Assembly: GCA_038249195.1 (NCBI GenBank)
Contig: JBBRWM010000008.1
Coordinates: forward strand, 36,661-100,660
DNA from: JAOUEA01 sp038249195
GTDB taxonomy: Bacteria; Actinomycetota; UBA4738; HRBIN12
Reading direction: 5' to 3'
DNA: 64,000 bases
In this document: positions 7,803-17,409 of the stretch, piece after piece
Layout: each line of letters opens with the position of its first letter
How positions within the stretch are numbered: position 1 is the first letter of the stretch
Notes under the pieces: generated by a model
Told to the model about the DNA's origin: nothing
The model's database searches: none
Seen by the model: the letters and a program-made list of their open reading frames with translations, nothing else
Translations under genes and position numbers: made by a program

Positions 7803-10163
7803 ATGGTTGCCACGGAACCGTTCATCGGGCAGGAGGTGCTCCGCAAGGAGGACCCCGAGCTGCTGACCGGGCAGGCTCGGTATATCGACAACTGGACGAT
7901 GCCCGGCATGGTCTGGATGGCGATGGTGCGCCCACCGTACGTCCACGCCACGATCGACGGGATCGACACATCGGCGGCGGCGGCCATGCCCGGCGTCGTG
8001 GGCGTGTTCACCGCCGCGGACCTCGACGTCGGCGCGCTGCCGTTCGTGTGGCCCATCACCGAGGACATCAAGGTGCCCGTGCACCACCCGCTCGCCAAGG
8101 ACAAGATCCGCTTCAACGGCGACGCGGTGGCGGTGGTGGTCGCCTCGTCGCGCGAGGCTGCCCTCGACGCCGCCGAGCTCGTGACCGTCGAGGTCACGGA
8201 GCTGCGCGCCGTCACAGACATGGAGTCCGCGATGGCCGAGGGCGCGCCGTTGATCCACGAGGAACTCGGGTCCAACGTCACGGTCCATTGGGATCACGGC
8301 AGCGTGGGCGACATGACCGTGTTCGAGACCGCGCCCGTGGTCGTGCACGAGGCCTACCACCAGCCACGGCTGATCCCGAACGCCATCGAGCCGCGGGGGT
8401 GCCTCGCCTACGGCGTGACGTCCATGGACGAGTACACGCTCGTGTCCTCCACGCAGATCCCACACATCGCCAAGGTCACGTTGTCCGGGGTCTGCGGCAT
8501 CCCGGAGTCGAAGTTCCGCGTCATCGCCCCCGACGTGGGCGGCGGGTTCGGATCCAAACTGAACGTGTATGCGGAGGAGGCCCTCGCGGTCGCTCTGGCG
8601 AAGGAACTCGGCATGCCCGTGAAGTGGATCGAGGAGCGCAGCGAGAACTACGTGGCCACGACGCACGGCCGCGGCGTTACGCACGATTGCACCATCGCGG
8701 GAACCGAGGACGGCAAGATCCTCGGCGTGAAGTTCGTGGAGATCGCCGACATGGGCGCCTACTACCAGCTGCTCACGCCCGGCATCCCCGAGCTCGGCGG
8801 CTGGGTCTACATGGGTCCGTACGTGCCCGAGACCTATCACTTCGAGTTCCGAGGGATCCTCACGAACTGCACGCCCACGGACGCCTACCGGGGCGCGGGC
8901 CGCCCCGAGGCCACCTACGTGCTCGAGCGGATCGTGGATGCGTTCGCGCGACGGGTCGGTAAGGACCCCGCCGAGGTGCGCCGCATGAACCTGCACCCGC
9001 CGTTCCACGAGTCCACCACGTCCGTATGCGGGCTCAACGTGGATTCGGGCAACTACGAGCCGTTGCTGGACAAGGCGCTCGAGCTCAGCGGCTACGAGGA
9101 GCTACGCAAGGACCAGGCCGCCCGCCGCGACCGGAATGACACCGTCCAGCTCGGGATCGGGCTGTGCACCTACATCGAGATGTGCGGCCTCGCGCCGTCG
9201 AACATCCTGGGCGCGCTGCGCTACGCGGCCGGCGGCTGGGACGGAGCCACGATCGAGTGCCTGCCTACCGGGAAGGTGATCGTGAAGACCGGCACGTCGC
9301 CCCACGGGCAAGGGCACGAGACCAGCTGGTCGCAGATCGTGGCCGACGGCCTGGGCGTGACGCCCGACGACGTCGAGGTCCTGCACGGCGACACCACGAT
9401 CTCACCCCTCGGCATGGACACCTACGGCTCGCGCTCGGTGAGCGTGGGGGGGGCCGCGCTGCACTTCGCCGTGGAAAAGATCAAGGCGAAGGCGCGCACC
9501 ATCGCCGCCCACGAGCTGGAGGTGAGCGAGGAGGACCTCCAATGGGCCGAGCACGGCTGGCGGGTACAGGGCGCGCCCGACAAGGCCAAGACCATCCCGG
9601 AGATCGCGATGTCCGCGTGGCACGCGCACGACCTGCCTGAAGGGACCGAGCCTCACCTGAACGCCACCGCCGTCTACGATCCGCCGAACTTCACGTGGCC
9701 GGCGGGTGCGCACGTCTGCGTCGTGGAGGTCGACACGGAGACGGGCAAGACGGAGATCGTGAAGTACGTGGCCGTCGACGACTGCGGCACGGTCATCAAC
9801 CCGATGATCGTGGAGGGTCAGGTGCACGGGGGGGTGGCGCAGGGCATCGCCGAAGCGCTCTACGAGGAGGCCATCTACGACGAGAGCGGCAACCTCATCA
9901 CGTCTTCCATGACGCAGTACCTCGTGCCGTCGGCCACCGAGATCCCGAGGCTCGTCACGGACAACAGCCAAGAGACGCCGTCCACGACCAATCCGCTGGG
10001 GGTCAAGGGCATCGGTGAGGCAGGGACGATCGCCGCCCCGCCCGCGGTCGTGAACGCGGTCGTCGACGCCCTCGGCCACCTCGGCGTCACGGAGATGGGC
10101 AAGCCCGCGTCGCCCGAACGCGTCTGGCGAGCCATCCAGGACGCGAAGGGAGGTGCCGCGTGA
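7803..10163 (+). CDS. Molybdenum hydroxylase large subunit, form II CoxL-like
   Basis: Catalytic molybdopterin subunit of 786 residues, related to CoxL but of form II. The active-site loop reads AYRGAGR at residues 361-367 in place of AYxCSFR, so the copper-binding cysteine is absent. The active-site glutamate is Glu739 in GIGEAG. Form II enzymes are often annotated as putative CO dehydrogenases, but many probably oxidise other substrates such as aldehydes or N-heterocycles, so CO should not be assumed. AAGGAGG lies 5 bases before the ATG. The 3' end overlaps the medium-subunit gene by 4 bases (GTGA). Confidence 0.93.
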   Translation: MVATEPFIGQEVLRKEDPELLTGQARYIDNWTMPGMVWMAMVRPPYVHATIDGIDTSAAAAMPGVVGVFTAADLDVGALPFVWPITEDIKVPVHHPLAKDKIRFNGDAVAVVVASSREAALDAAELVTVEVTELRAVTDMESAMAEGAPLIHEELGSNVTVHWDHGSVGDMTVFETAPVVVHEAYHQPRLIPNAIEPRGCLAYGVTSMDEYTLVSSTQIPHIAKVTLSGVCGIPESKFRVIAPDVGGGFGSKLNVYAEEALAVALAKELGMPVKWIEERSENYVATTHGRGVTHDCTIAGTEDGKILGVKFVEIADMGAYYQLLTPGIPELGGWVYMGPYVPETYHFEFRGILTNCTPTDAYRGAGRPEATYVLERIVDAFARRVGKDPAEVRRMNLHPPFHESTTSVCGLNVDSGNYEPLLDKALELSGYEELRKDQAARRDRNDTVQLGIGLCTYIEMCGLAPSNILGALRYAAGGWDGATIECLPTGKVIVKTGTSPHGQGHETSWSQIVADGLGVTPDDVEVLHGDTTISPLGMDTYGSRSVSVGGAALHFAVEKIKAKARTIAAHELEVSEEDLQWAEHGWRVQGAPDKAKTIPEIAMSAWHAHDLPEGTEPHLNATAVYDPPNFTWPAGAHVCVVEVDTETGKTEIVKYVAVDDCGTVINPMIVEGQVHGGVAQGIAEALYEEAIYDESGNLITSSMTQYLVPSATEIPRLVTDNSQETPSTTNPLGVKGIGEAGTIAAPPAVVNAVVDALGHLGVTEMGKPASPERVWRAIQDAKGGAA

Positions 10164-10984
10164 TCCCCGCGCCGTTCGAGTACGCCCGAGCAGAGAGCAT
10201 CGATCATGCCATCGAGCTGCTGGGCACCAGCGAGGACGCCAAGATCCTCGCTGGCGGACATTCGCTGCTTCCGCTGATGCGCTTCCGCCTGGCGCGGCCC
10301 GACCTGCTGGTGGACATCGGCCGGCTCTCCGATCTGTCGTACATCCGCGAGGACGGCGACGTCGTGGCGATCGGCGCGTTGACGCGCCACCACGACGTGG
10401 CGAACAGCGAGCTCATCCAGACCGCCTGCCCCATCGTGGCCGACACGGCCGCGCAGATCGGAGATCCGCAGGTCCGTCACATGGGCACGATCGGCGGTTC
10501 GGTGGCCCACGCTGACCCGGCCTCCGACCTGCCCACCGTGCTCGTCGCCCTCGGGGCGGACCTGGCGATCACCGCCGCAGGCGGCGCCTCGCGCACGGTG
10601 AACGCGCGCGACTTCTTCCAGGGCCTGTTCACGGCCGACCTCGCGGCGAACGAAGTGCTGACCGAGGTGCGGATCCCCAAGACGACCGCCGGCTGGAGCT
10701 ACCTGAAGTTCCACCGGCGCGCACAGGACTGGGCGCTGGTGGGCGTGGCCGCGATCCAGCGGAACGGCGGCGCCACCGTGGCGCTCACGAACATGGGCGA
10801 GACCCCGCTGCGAGCGGCCGGCGTGGAGGAGGCGCTCGCCGGCGGTGCGGACCCGGCCACCGCCTCCCTGCGGGCGGACGAGGGGGCGGCCCCTCCGTCC
10901 GACGCGTTCGGGAGCGCGGAGTATCGCCGGGAGCTTTCCCGTGTGCTCGTGCGCCGAGCCCTGGAGGAGGCGATGGGAGGCTGA
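10160..10984 (+). CDS. Molybdenum hydroxylase FAD-binding medium subunit, form II operon
   Basis: CoxM-like FAD subunit of 274 residues. The FAD contacts AGGHSLLPLMRFRLARP and TIGGSVAHADPASDLP are present, and the C-terminal domain runs to the end (EYRRELSRVLVRRALEEAMGG). The GTG start at 10160 overlaps the stop of the large subunit by 4 bases, implying translational coupling. It closes the three-gene S-L-M operon. Sequence similarity to the medium subunit at 4424-5293 is clear in both FAD motifs. Confidence 0.93.
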   Translation: MIPAPFEYARAESIDHAIELLGTSEDAKILAGGHSLLPLMRFRLARPDLLVDIGRLSDLSYIREDGDVVAIGALTRHHDVANSELIQTACPIVADTAAQIGDPQVRHMGTIGGSVAHADPASDLPTVLVALGADLAITAAGGASRTVNARDFFQGLFTADLAANEVLTEVRIPKTTAGWSYLKFHRRAQDWALVGVAAIQRNGGATVALTNMGETPLRAAGVEEALAGGADPATASLRADEGAAPPSDAFGSAEYRRELSRVLVRRALEEAMGG

Positions 10985-11294
10985 GCGAGCGTGCTGTCGC
11001 GACCGCGGCCCTGATCGGCCCTACGTGCGCCATCTGTTCCCCGCGTCGAGCCTGATCGCGGAGCCCGGCGGCACGACGCATGCCGCCCCGGAGTCCGAGC
11101 GAGCGCTGCGATCCGGCCCGCGGACGCGGACACCCCTGCTCCCGATCTACGGACCCTGAAGGGGCACGGACCGGCCCGGTCGCGGTAGGCGCCTCGGGTC
11201 GGTCCGAAGGCCCTAGGATCGGTCGGATATCGGTCGATCCGTTGCCCCCCAAGCGTCCCTTGCGGAATCGGATACCTGATGCGACGGTGCAGGG
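10985..11294 (+). other. Intergenic stretch with no gene recognised
   Basis: About 310 bases between the form II cox operon and the broken glycosyltransferase-like gene. No coding frame with family similarity was found. A direct repeat of TCGGTCG occurs twice around a GATATC at about 11219-11237. It could be a regulator site, but nothing else supports that. Confidence 0.4.
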
Positions 11295-13069
11295 GTGCCA
11301 CCTGGCTTCCCCCAGTTCGCAGGTTCGGCACCGGCGCTTCGGGTGGACGACGGCGTGGTGGTCGCGCCGCGCGTGCCGCGGCACCGGTGGTCCGTCAGGC
11401 TGGGCGCGGCCGGACGTGCGTGGTGCGTCTTCGGCGGTGCGGCAGCGGCTTCGTTCCTGCTCTACGCCGTGCCGATCCTGGGGCGCTTCTCCACTTCGTT
11501 CGTGGGGCAGGGGAGCGCCGACGCGAAGCTCTACGTCTGGGATCTGGCGTGGTGGCCCCACGCCATCGCCGCGGGACTGAACCCGTTCCACCCCACGCTC
11601 GTGTGGGCGCCCAGCGGCGTGAACATGGCCTGGGTCACCGGACTGCCCGGCCCCGCGCTCGCGGCGTGGCCGCTCACGGCGACGTTCGGAGCGGTGGCCG
11701 CCTCCAATGCGATCGCCGTGGCCTCGCCGGCGCTCGCCACCTGGGCCGCGTACCTCCTGTGTCACGAGGTCACGCGGCGCTTCTGGCCCGCCGTCATGGG
11801 CGGCGTCGTGTTCGGCTTCTCCACGTACCAGTTCGCGGAGATGCGCGGACACATGAACCTGTTCCTGGTGTTCCCCGTGCCGCTGGCCGCCTATCTCCTG
11901 CTGAGATACGTCCACGGCCGTCTCTCGAGGCGATCGTACGTGGTGCTGCTCGCCGGCGTCCTCATCGCGGAGTTCTCCATCTCCACGGAGGTCTTCGCGA
12001 GCATGACGCTGTTCGCGTGCATCGCGGCGCTCACGGCCTACCTCGCGCTGCCCGCCGCGCGACCGCTGCTGCGGGCCGTCGCCGGGCCTACCGCCGTGGC
12101 CTGCTTGGCGGCCGCCGTGGTGCTCGCGCCCTACCTCTGGTATGCGGCCGCGGGACTGCCCTCGGGGCCGATCCGCGGGATCGACGGGTCCTCAAGCGAC
12201 CTGCTCAGCTTCCTGATCCCGCGCCACGGCACCCTGGCGGGCGGCGCCGCGTTCGCGCGGCTCACCGACAGCTTCCCCACCAACGTCAGCGAGGACGGCG
12301 CCTACCTCGGGCCCGTGTTGCTCCTCGTCTTGGTGGCGGCGTTCGTCGCGGGGCGGCGCGAGCGGGTCACCCGGTGGCTGTTCGCGTTCGTCGCCCTGGC
12401 GGCCGTCCTCTCGATGGGGGCCGTCCTCTTCGTGGGCTCACAACGGACCATCCCCATGCCGTGGTCGGTGCTGACCCGCGCGCCCCTCCTGATGAATGCC
12501 TTGCCGACCGGTTCACGATGTACATGTGGCTGGGGGTGTCGGTGATCGTGGCTCGATGGCTGTCAAGGCTGCGGCCATCACAGAGCGCGTTCGGCACGAC
12601 GGTGCGATGGGGCTCGGTGGGGCTCGGCGTCCTGCTGCTGATCCCGAACGTGCACGAGGCCGGCCTGCACCGATCCATCGACGTGCCGCGGTTCTTCTCG
12701 GCGGGCCTGTACCGCCGGGCGCTGACGCCGCACGAGACGATCCTCATCGTGCACGATCGCAGGAGTCGTGGCCTGGAGATGGTGCTCCAGGAGCAGAGCG
12801 GATTTGCCTTCTCGATGCCCCAGGGCCACACGGGCCCGGAGCCGGAGGCCTTCGAGGCCGACCGCAACTGGCAGGGCGTGCAGACGGGCCGCCTGCCCCA
12901 CGGCGCCGGCCGGTTCCGGCTGTGGCTCCGGCAGCATCGCGTGGGGGCGATCGTGGTGATGACGGGATCCGTGCGCACCTGGGAGCCGTTCCTCGACGCC
13001 GCCATCGGAGCACATCCGCAGCGGATCGGCGGCGTCCTGCTCTACCGAACCGCCGCGAGGAGCCCGTAG
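11295..13069 (+). pseudogene. Frameshifted integral membrane glycosyltransferase-like protein (GT-C fold)
   Basis: Two adjacent frames together encode a membrane protein of about 590 residues. The first, from GTG 11295, has a DAKLYVWDLAWWPH loop with an acidic residue, then many hydrophobic helices, as in GT-C-type lipid-linked sugar transferases. It runs into a wrong frame after PLLMNALP near 12500. The second frame resumes as DRFTMYMWLGVSVIV and continues to 13069. Adding one base in the tract CCTTGCCGACCGG (about 12497-12509) restores NALPDRFTMYMW, so a single-base deletion explains the break. The GTG at 11341 is an alternative start. Whether this is a mutation or a sequencing error cannot be told. 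The transferred sugar is unknown. Confidence 0.75.
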
Positions 13070-13088
13070 ACCCCGCGCGCGGGAGCGC

Positions 13089-14138
13089 TCAGGCGAGCCC
13101 GAGGAATCGACGAACGTCTCGACCGTCACGATCGAGCGCTTCGCGCTCGTCGGCCGTGAGGTCGCGCAAGGGGTCGAGTGCGACCTCGCCGCCCGGGAGC
13201 GTCCAGGTGGCCGCGGCCCTTCCCTCGATCATGGCGAAGGGATGGAACATGCCGTTGTTCGTGACGATGTGCGTGGCCGCCCCGAGGATGGGTTCGCGCG
13301 ACGTCCAGCCCAGCAGCACCGGATCGAACGAGCCCAGCAGCGTGGGCGCGGGAAGGCGCGCCGTCCGTGGCCGCCTCGTGAGCTGCACGAGGCCGTCGGG
13401 CCGCTCTTTCAGCTCGGTGGAGATCGCGCGCAGGCCGGCCCGCGCCCTTCCCAGGGTGATCCCGGACCACCGCGCGAGGTCGCGCTCGTCGGCGGGCCCG
13501 TGGCCGGCCAGGAACCGGCGGGCGAGCTCCGCGACGGCCCGTTCGCGGTCCACCGCGGGCGCCGGGCCCAGCCAGTCGGCGGTGAGCGCGTACGCGTGGT
13601 GGGCGCCCACCATGGGGCCGCGCACGATCAGGCCCCGCAGGCTCGCGAGCACGAGGATGTGGATCAGCGCCTGGCCCCGGGTGCGCACGCCCGTGGCACC
13701 AACGCGCTCCCTGAGGTCGGACCGCGTGAGCGGTCCGTCGGCCTCGAGCGCCCTGACGATCGTCCGGACGGCGCGGTCGGCGTCGCGCTCGAAGACGCCC
13801 TCCTGACGCAGGCGCCTGGCGTTCCCGGCGGCGAGCTGGGGGGTGGTGAGCGCGTGCAGCCAGTGGTAGTCCTCGCTGCGCACCAGGTGCAGGGTGCCGC
13901 GGTTCAGCCACGTGATCAGCAGGGATCGATCCTGCGTGAGCGCACGGTCCACGTCGGCGGCGGTGAGCCCCCGCGAGCTGGCCCGGATCCCCAGCCGCGC
14001 CCCGCGGGCGTCCTGACCCTGCACCGCCAGGAGCCGCTCGACGACGTCGAGGGGGTCGCGCGCTCGAGTACCCGACAGCATCTGACTCGTCAGGCGTTGC
14101 CGCAGGAGGAGGACGGAGTCGGGAGGGCGCTGGGTCAC
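13089..14138 (-). CDS. Winged-helix DNA glycosylase of the AlkZ/YcaQ (HTH_42) family
   Basis: Protein of 349 residues of the winged-helix family that includes Streptomyces AlkZ and E. coli YcaQ, which remove alkylated or interstrand-crosslinked bases from DNA. The catalytic QxQ motif is seen as Q40-G41-Q42 in LAVQGQDARGARLGIRA. Further family marks are WLNRGTLHLVRSEDY near residue 80 and a C-terminal LLGSFDPVLLGW segment. Translation starts at GTG 14138. The gene is convergent with the preceding membrane gene, with 19 bases between them, and divergent from the secreted protein at 14219. Such enzymes may repair self-inflicted damage next to genotoxin clusters, but no such cluster is visible here. 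Confidence 0.85.
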   Translation of the reverse strand: MTQRPPDSVLLLRQRLTSQMLSGTRARDPLDVVERLLAVQGQDARGARLGIRASSRGLTAADVDRALTQDRSLLITWLNRGTLHLVRSEDYHWLHALTTPQLAAGNARRLRQEGVFERDADRAVRTIVRALEADGPLTRSDLRERVGATGVRTRGQALIHILVLASLRGLIVRGPMVGAHHAYALTADWLGPAPAVDRERAVAELARRFLAGHGPADERDLARWSGITLGRARAGLRAISTELKERPDGLVQLTRRPRTARLPAPTLLGSFDPVLLGWTSREPILGAATHIVTNNGMFHPFAMIEGRAAATWTLPGGEVALDPLRDLTADEREALDRDGRDVRRFLGLA

Positions 14139-14218
14139 GTCGCCATGCTCTCAGGCCGCCGAGCGCGCCGGGCGGCTCGTGGCTTGTGAGGGAGGGGACG
14201 GTGAGCTACGGTCTCGCC

Positions 14219-15271
14219 ATGGAGATCCGTGCTCGCCGGGCAGTCGTGATCTGCGTGACGCTCGCCGTGGTGCTCGGCTCCGCCGAGGCGGGGATCGCGG
14301 CGCCCCGGACCTCCGCCATCCACTGGGTGGCGCGGCACGGCCGGGCCCTCCCGCTGAACCCTCTGCGCTTGTTCCGGCCCTCGTCCCGCGGCAAGGCGAT
14401 CACGCAGGTTGGGGTCGGAGGCATGTTCAAGGTGTCGGGTTCCCCATATCGGTGGCAGGTGGGCGCCGGCCACGTCCGCGGGGGCACGATCGTCCTCGTG
14501 TCCGGCTTCCGGCAGGCGACCAACGGGTATCAGTCCCACACGTGGTTCTTCCGCCTCGCGACGAGCGCCCTCCGCGTGGGGGCTCGTCTGCGCAAGGCGC
14601 GGCTCAGCACCGGCTCGGGGCTCGGCCCGTTCGGGCAGATCGATCTCACCTTCGCCGGGAACCAGCCGGCCCGAACGCACGCGTACCGCTGCCCCAAAAC
14701 GCACGAGGTGCTCCAGTCCACCACGGTTCGCCGGGGCACCCTCACGGGCACCCTGTCGTTCACGCCGAACGAGGGGACCCTGCCCGATCTGGCCGCAACC
14801 TCCATGAAGGCGCAGGCCGGCCGGTTCGTCTCGTCGGGCAAGCGATGCCCGAACGGCTCGCCGCGGCCCCACGGATGCTTCCGAGGTTCGACCTTCCGGG
14901 CGCAGGATCCGGCGCTCGGCGCCACCGTCTTCGCCCCCCTGGACGCCGATTTCGTCGGGTTCGAGCAGGTTGAGCGGATCGCCCCGGCGCTCGTGGATCA
15001 CAGCTTGACCGCCTCCGCGGTCCACCACCCCGCGCGGAAGACGCCCACGGGCTTCCTCGTGCGGGCCACCGACATGTCGCCGCTCGCATCGGGGAGCCTG
15101 CGGTTCACCGACGGGCCCTCGTCCGTTCACCACGGACGTCATTGCATCAAGACGAAGATCCCCGAGGCATGGTCGGCGGGGACGGTGACAGTGAACTTCG
15201 ACTCCGGCGCGCTCGCGCTCACGGGCTCGCAGCTGAAGGCGAGCCTTCGCGTGTTCGCCGAGCCGGCCTGA
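14219..15271 (+). CDS. Secreted protein of unknown function
   Basis: Predicted exported protein of 350 residues, family not recognised. The N-terminus MEIRARRAVVICVTLAVVLG then SAEAGIAA is a Sec signal peptide with a likely AxA-type cleavage site near residue 28. The mature part is rich in beta-forming residues and contains seven cysteines. The ATG at 14219 is chosen because TACGGT lies six bases upstream, the leaderless pattern of this genome. A GTG at 14201 behind GGAGGGGAC is an alternative and would add six residues. It overlaps nothing and is followed after 2 bases by a DUF2461 gene. Confidence 0.7.
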   Translation: MEIRARRAVVICVTLAVVLGSAEAGIAAPRTSAIHWVARHGRALPLNPLRLFRPSSRGKAITQVGVGGMFKVSGSPYRWQVGAGHVRGGTIVLVSGFRQATNGYQSHTWFFRLATSALRVGARLRKARLSTGSGLGPFGQIDLTFAGNQPARTHAYRCPKTHEVLQSTTVRRGTLTGTLSFTPNEGTLPDLAATSMKAQAGRFVSSGKRCPNGSPRPHGCFRGSTFRAQDPALGATVFAPLDADFVGFEQVERIAPALVDHSLTASAVHHPARKTPTGFLVRATDMSPLASGSLRFTDGPSSVHHGRHCIKTKIPEAWSAGTVTVNFDSGALALTGSQLKASLRVFAEPA

Positions 15272-15273
15272 GG

Positions 15274-15918
15274 ATGGCCTTCGGGGGCTGGCCCGCGGAG
15301 GCGCTCGAGTTCTTCGAGGGTCTCGAGGCCGACAACTCGAAGTCCTACTGGCAACGGCACAAGGACGTCTACGAGGCCGCCGTGCGTGCGACGATGGAAG
15401 CCTTGCTCGCCGATCTGGAACCGGACTGGGGCGAGGGCCGGATCTTCCGCCCCTACCGGGACCTGCGCTTCAGCCGAGACAAGTCTCCCTATAAGACGAA
15501 CATCGCGGCCTCCCTCGGCGAGGGCTACGTCCAGCTCGACGCGCGCGGGCTGGCGGCGGGATGCGGCATGTGGGAGATGGCCTCGGACCAGCTCGAGCGC
15601 TACCGGGAGGCGGTTGATGACGATCGATCCGGCAAGAAGCTCGCGTCCTTGGTCGCGAAGGCGCGTGACGCGGACATGGAGGTCATGGCGCACGGCGAGC
15701 TGAAGACCGCCCCGCGCGGCTACCCGAAGGACCATCCGCGTGTCGAGCTGCTGCGGTACAAGGGCATCGTCGCGTGGCGTTCGTGGCCCGTCGGCGCCTG
15801 GCTCGGCACCGCCCGCGCCAAGGACCGGGTGGTCGAGTTCCTCCGCGAGTCCCGCCCGCTCCGAACGTGGCTGGACACCAACGTCGGCGCATCGACGCTG
15901 CCCGAGCGACCGCGGTAG
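15274..15918 (+). CDS. DUF2461 / TIGR02453 family protein
   Basis: Protein of 214 residues matching the DUF2461 (TIGR02453) family, whose biochemical role is unknown. Recognisable family features are the N-terminal FEGLEADNSKSYWQRHKDVY, the central IFRPYRDLRFSRDKSPYK and the later GYPKDHPRVELLRYKGIVAW. Length agrees with the family (about 210-230). The ATG at 15274 lies 2 bases after the previous stop, suggesting coupling. No operon partner of known function is next to it. Confidence 0.85.
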   Translation: MAFGGWPAEALEFFEGLEADNSKSYWQRHKDVYEAAVRATMEALLADLEPDWGEGRIFRPYRDLRFSRDKSPYKTNIAASLGEGYVQLDARGLAAGCGMWEMASDQLERYREAVDDDRSGKKLASLVAKARDADMEVMAHGELKTAPRGYPKDHPRVELLRYKGIVAWRSWPVGAWLGTARAKDRVVEFLRESRPLRTWLDTNVGASTLPERPR

Positions 15919-15961
15919 GAGGGGCGTTCGCCGACTCGGTGACGCCAGGCCCAGAGGAGGG

Positions 15962-16732
15962 CTAGGACATATGCACGTCGGGCGTGACCTCGATGGCCTC
16001 CAGATCTGAACCGAGCACGGCGTCGACGGCCGCCCGGCTCCCGCCCACGTACGTGCAGACCCCGTCGATCTCCGTCGCTACCGTCCACGCGCGGTCATCC
16101 GGCCACCAGAGGCTCGGAGTCACGTAGTCCTCGAACGCGCATGCGGCTCCGATGGGTCCCTTGAACAGGACGTGGTCGCGCCCGTGCCCGCATCGCACCT
16201 TCGGGATCGCGTCGAGCGCGGCCTCGGATTCCTCCTGGCGCGTGCGAAGAGCCTTGCGTTCGGCGCGCGAGGGCGGCCTCGAGGTCAAGGGCGTCCCCAC
16301 CTGGAACGCACCGCGTCCGTGCCACACGCAGAACCAACACACCTCGGGAGTGGTCGTGTGCGGCGTGAGGAGGTCGACGAGGAGGTGACAGATCTCGTTC
16401 GGAAGCTCGCCATCCGCGGGGCTTCCCTGCGGCCGCACATAGGTGCCGGTCTCGAAGGAGTCGACGCCGAGAACGTCGTCGAGGGAGACGTCGGCTGAGA
16501 GTTCAACGCCGCGCCCGGCCCCAATTTCAGCCCAGCTCTTCGGCACCTCCTCGCCGTCGCCATCACCGTAGTCGAGCGGGTGGAACACGCGAACGTAGGC
16601 TTCGAACACCTCTGGCATGAAGCTCCACAGGCGGATGCGGTCGCGATCCCAAGGCCTGAGGCCGGACACGATCCAGTCGGCGACGCTCACGTCGTGAACC
16701 AGCTCGGCCTCCGGGGCGATGGACTCGAACAT
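15962..16732 (-). CDS. Conserved hypothetical protein
   Basis: Protein of 256 residues with no assigned function. Notable features are CWFCVWHGRG near residue 140, a run of basic and acidic residues (SRAERKALRTRQEESEA) and a C-terminal WWPDDRAWTVATEIDGV then TYVGGS. These last segments recur in uncharacterised actinobacterial proteins, from memory. Translation is placed at ATG 16732 (MFESIAPEAELV); an upstream extension would run through low-complexity arginine-rich sequence. No membrane segments or signal peptide are seen. It diverges from the sigma-factor operon, sharing a 190-base intergenic region. Confidence 0.65.
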   Translation of the reverse strand: MFESIAPEAELVHDVSVADWIVSGLRPWDRDRIRLWSFMPEVFEAYVRVFHPLDYGDGDGEEVPKSWAEIGAGRGVELSADVSLDDVLGVDSFETGTYVRPQGSPADGELPNEICHLLVDLLTPHTTTPEVCWFCVWHGRGAFQVGTPLTSRPPSRAERKALRTRQEESEAALDAIPKVRCGHGRDHVLFKGPIGAACAFEDYVTPSLWWPDDRAWTVATEIDGVCTYVGGSRAAVDAVLGSDLEAIEVTPDVHMS

Positions 16733-16859
16733 GCGACGGACTCTAGCGCGACGTCGCGACAGGATCGTCACGCCTTCAGCCGCAGTGTCCGTTGTGGCGC
16801 TCGCCGATGTCCCCCTTCCCCTCAGGCGAGACCCAAGGCGCTGCCGCAAATCCAGGCGT

Positions 16860-16889
16860 GTAAACGTTTGCACCATCCGGGCCGTCTAT
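16860..16889 (+). promoter_or_regulatory. Putative ECF-type autoregulatory promoter
   Basis: GTAAACG at 16860-16866 and CGTCTAT at 16883-16889 are separated by 16 bases. They resemble the AAC-containing -35 and CGTC -10 elements of many ECF sigma factors. The site is 36 bases before the sigma-factor ATG, as expected for self-activation. Confidence 0.5.
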
Positions 16890-16924
16890 GAACTGCGACG
16901 GAGGAGAGGCACGATGGGACCGCG

Positions 16925-17407
16925 ATGGACGAAGGCAAGACGATCGATTTCCGGGCGGCGCCGGACCTGGGGAAGATCTATCTCCAGGAACGCGACCACC
17001 TCTTCCGAACCCTGCTCGCCTACACGGGCGGTCGAGTGGACATCGCCGAGGAGGCTGGAGCTGAGGCATTCGCTCGGGCGCTCGCGCACGAGAAGACCCT
17101 GCGAGACCCTGTGGCCTGGATATACCGCGTCGCGTTCAATGCCGCAAACGACGAGTTGCGACGGGAGCGCTGGTTGGCGCCCGCCTCAGATCGCACCGTC
17201 GTTGCGCACGAGCCGGAGGGGTTGATGGACGCCTTGAAGCAACTATCACCAAACCAGCGCGGCGCACTCGTGCTGCGGTTTGTGCTCGACCTCGACGTGG
17301 CAGAAGTCGCCAAGCGCATGGGGATGGCGCCGCCCACCGTGCGGGTCCATCTGCACCGAGGTCGGCGCCGATTGCGTGAACTCCTCGGTTCCGACGACGA
17401 GGACTGA
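16925..17407 (+). CDS. ECF RNA polymerase sigma factor
   Basis: Sigma-70 family protein of 160 residues with the two-domain ECF layout. Region 2 lies at about residues 20-85 (HLFRTLLAYTGG to DPVAWIYRVAFNAANDELRR). Region 4 lies at about 100-155 with a helix-turn-helix: LSPNQRGALVLRFVLDLDVA then PPTVRVHLHRGRRRLRE. No extra C-terminal domain is present. The gene is followed 2 bases later by a membrane protein that is probably its regulator, and is preceded by an ECF-like promoter. Signal and regulon are unknown. Confidence 0.88.
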   Translation: MDEGKTIDFRAAPDLGKIYLQERDHLFRTLLAYTGGRVDIAEEAGAEAFARALAHEKTLRDPVAWIYRVAFNAANDELRRERWLAPASDRTVVAHEPEGLMDALKQLSPNQRGALVLRFVLDLDVAEVAKRMGMAPPTVRVHLHRGRRRLRELLGSDDED

Positions 17408-17409
17408 AC

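Noticed and set aside
6546..9008. Very long open frame on the minus strand continuing upstream of the XdhC gene
   Set aside because: The upstream 820 codons are antisense to the form II cox genes, are Arg/His/Gly-rich as expected for a shadow frame in GC-rich DNA, and show no family similarity.
7803..10163. Second large subunit called a bona fide CO dehydrogenase
   Set aside because: Its active-site loop is AYRGAGR and lacks the copper-binding cysteine, so CO as substrate is not supported by sequence.
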